A DNA stretch of 64,000 nt. Origin: Chryseobacterium gallinarum (lineage in GTDB: Bacteria; Bacteroidota; Bacteroidia; Flavobacteriales; Weeksellaceae). Position 1 is the stretch's first letter. The stretch is taken from contig NZ_CP009928.1 of the NCBI RefSeq assembly GCF_001021975.1, positions 3,538,001 through 3,602,000 of the forward strand, written 5' to 3'. The text below holds more notes on this DNA, generated by a model. It was not told where the DNA came from and did not search any database. It saw nothing but the letters and a program-made list of their open reading frames with translations. The DNA itself is not shown here.

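Noticed and set aside
23434..64000. Regular ~3.17 kb periodicity that might suggest a DNA tandem repeat
   Set aside because: It is explained by homologous NRPS modules; apart from the module 6/7 block, the modules differ substantially in DNA sequence.
1..64000. CRISPR arrays, insertion sequences, rRNA genes, phage genes
   Set aside because: I saw no short spaced direct repeats of CRISPR type, no transposase or integrase frame, and no rRNA sequence.

Overview
The window looks like chromosomal DNA of a flavobacterium, most likely Chryseobacterium or a close relative in the Weeksellaceae. The evidence is the AT-rich sequence, several exact Bacteroidetes promoters (TTTG, about 19 bp, TAnnTTTG), a TonB receptor paired with a DUF4249 lipoprotein, and secreted proteins of the Fibrobacter succinogenes major paralogous (FISUMP) type. 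This is inferred from gene content; no marker gene was compared.

Left part (1-23 kb). A MoxR-type AAA+ ATPase and a VWA protein lie on the minus strand. A hybrid-free histidine kinase and LuxR-type response regulator pair overlaps by one base. It is followed by a gene-poor stretch with a perfect palindrome, a possible 24-residue peptide and a bidirectional terminator. Next come an SRPBCC protein, a VOC protein, a TonB receptor with its DUF4249 lipoprotein, a TlpA-like thioredoxin, a small unknown protein, and an SMI1/KNR4-like gene split by a one-base frameshift. An SDR protein without the usual Tyr and an AraC regulator follow. The AraC gene is divergent from a three-gene TolC/EmrA/EmrB-type efflux operon that ends at a strong terminator. 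A MarR regulator with a perfect palindrome next to its start drives a four-helix membrane protein. A tRNA-Lys(UUU) has its own promoter and terminator. Two tandem secreted paralogues precede the main feature.

Right part (23.4-64 kb). One uninterrupted reading frame runs from about 23434 to beyond the right edge: more than 40.5 kb, or over 13,500 residues. It encodes a giant nonribosomal peptide synthetase with 11 complete modules and the start of a twelfth. The order is C-A-T, C-A-T, C-A-T-E, C-A-T, C-A-T, C-A-T-E, C-A-T, C-A-T-E, C-A-T, C-A-T-E, C-A-T, C(partial). Modules 3, 6, 8 and 10 carry epimerization domains. Each of those has a GGDSI carrier motif and is followed by a distinct (DCL-type) condensation domain; all other carriers read GGNSI.

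Pocket codes read by eye give exact Thr codes for modules 6 and 7 and the Phe code for modules 8 and 9. Module 4 looks Lys-like and module 3 is a variant of the Phe type. Two further pocket types (modules 1, 2, 11 and modules 5, 10) I cannot assign. The predicted order is X-X-D-Aro-(Lys?)-Y-D-aThr-Thr-D-Phe-Phe-D-Y-X-..., possibly N-acylated because the chain begins with a divergent condensation domain. The Thr domains of modules 6 and 7 share 905 bp without a mismatch, which points to recent duplication or gene conversion. Release domain, tailoring genes, MbtH protein and phosphopantetheinyl transferase are not in the window.
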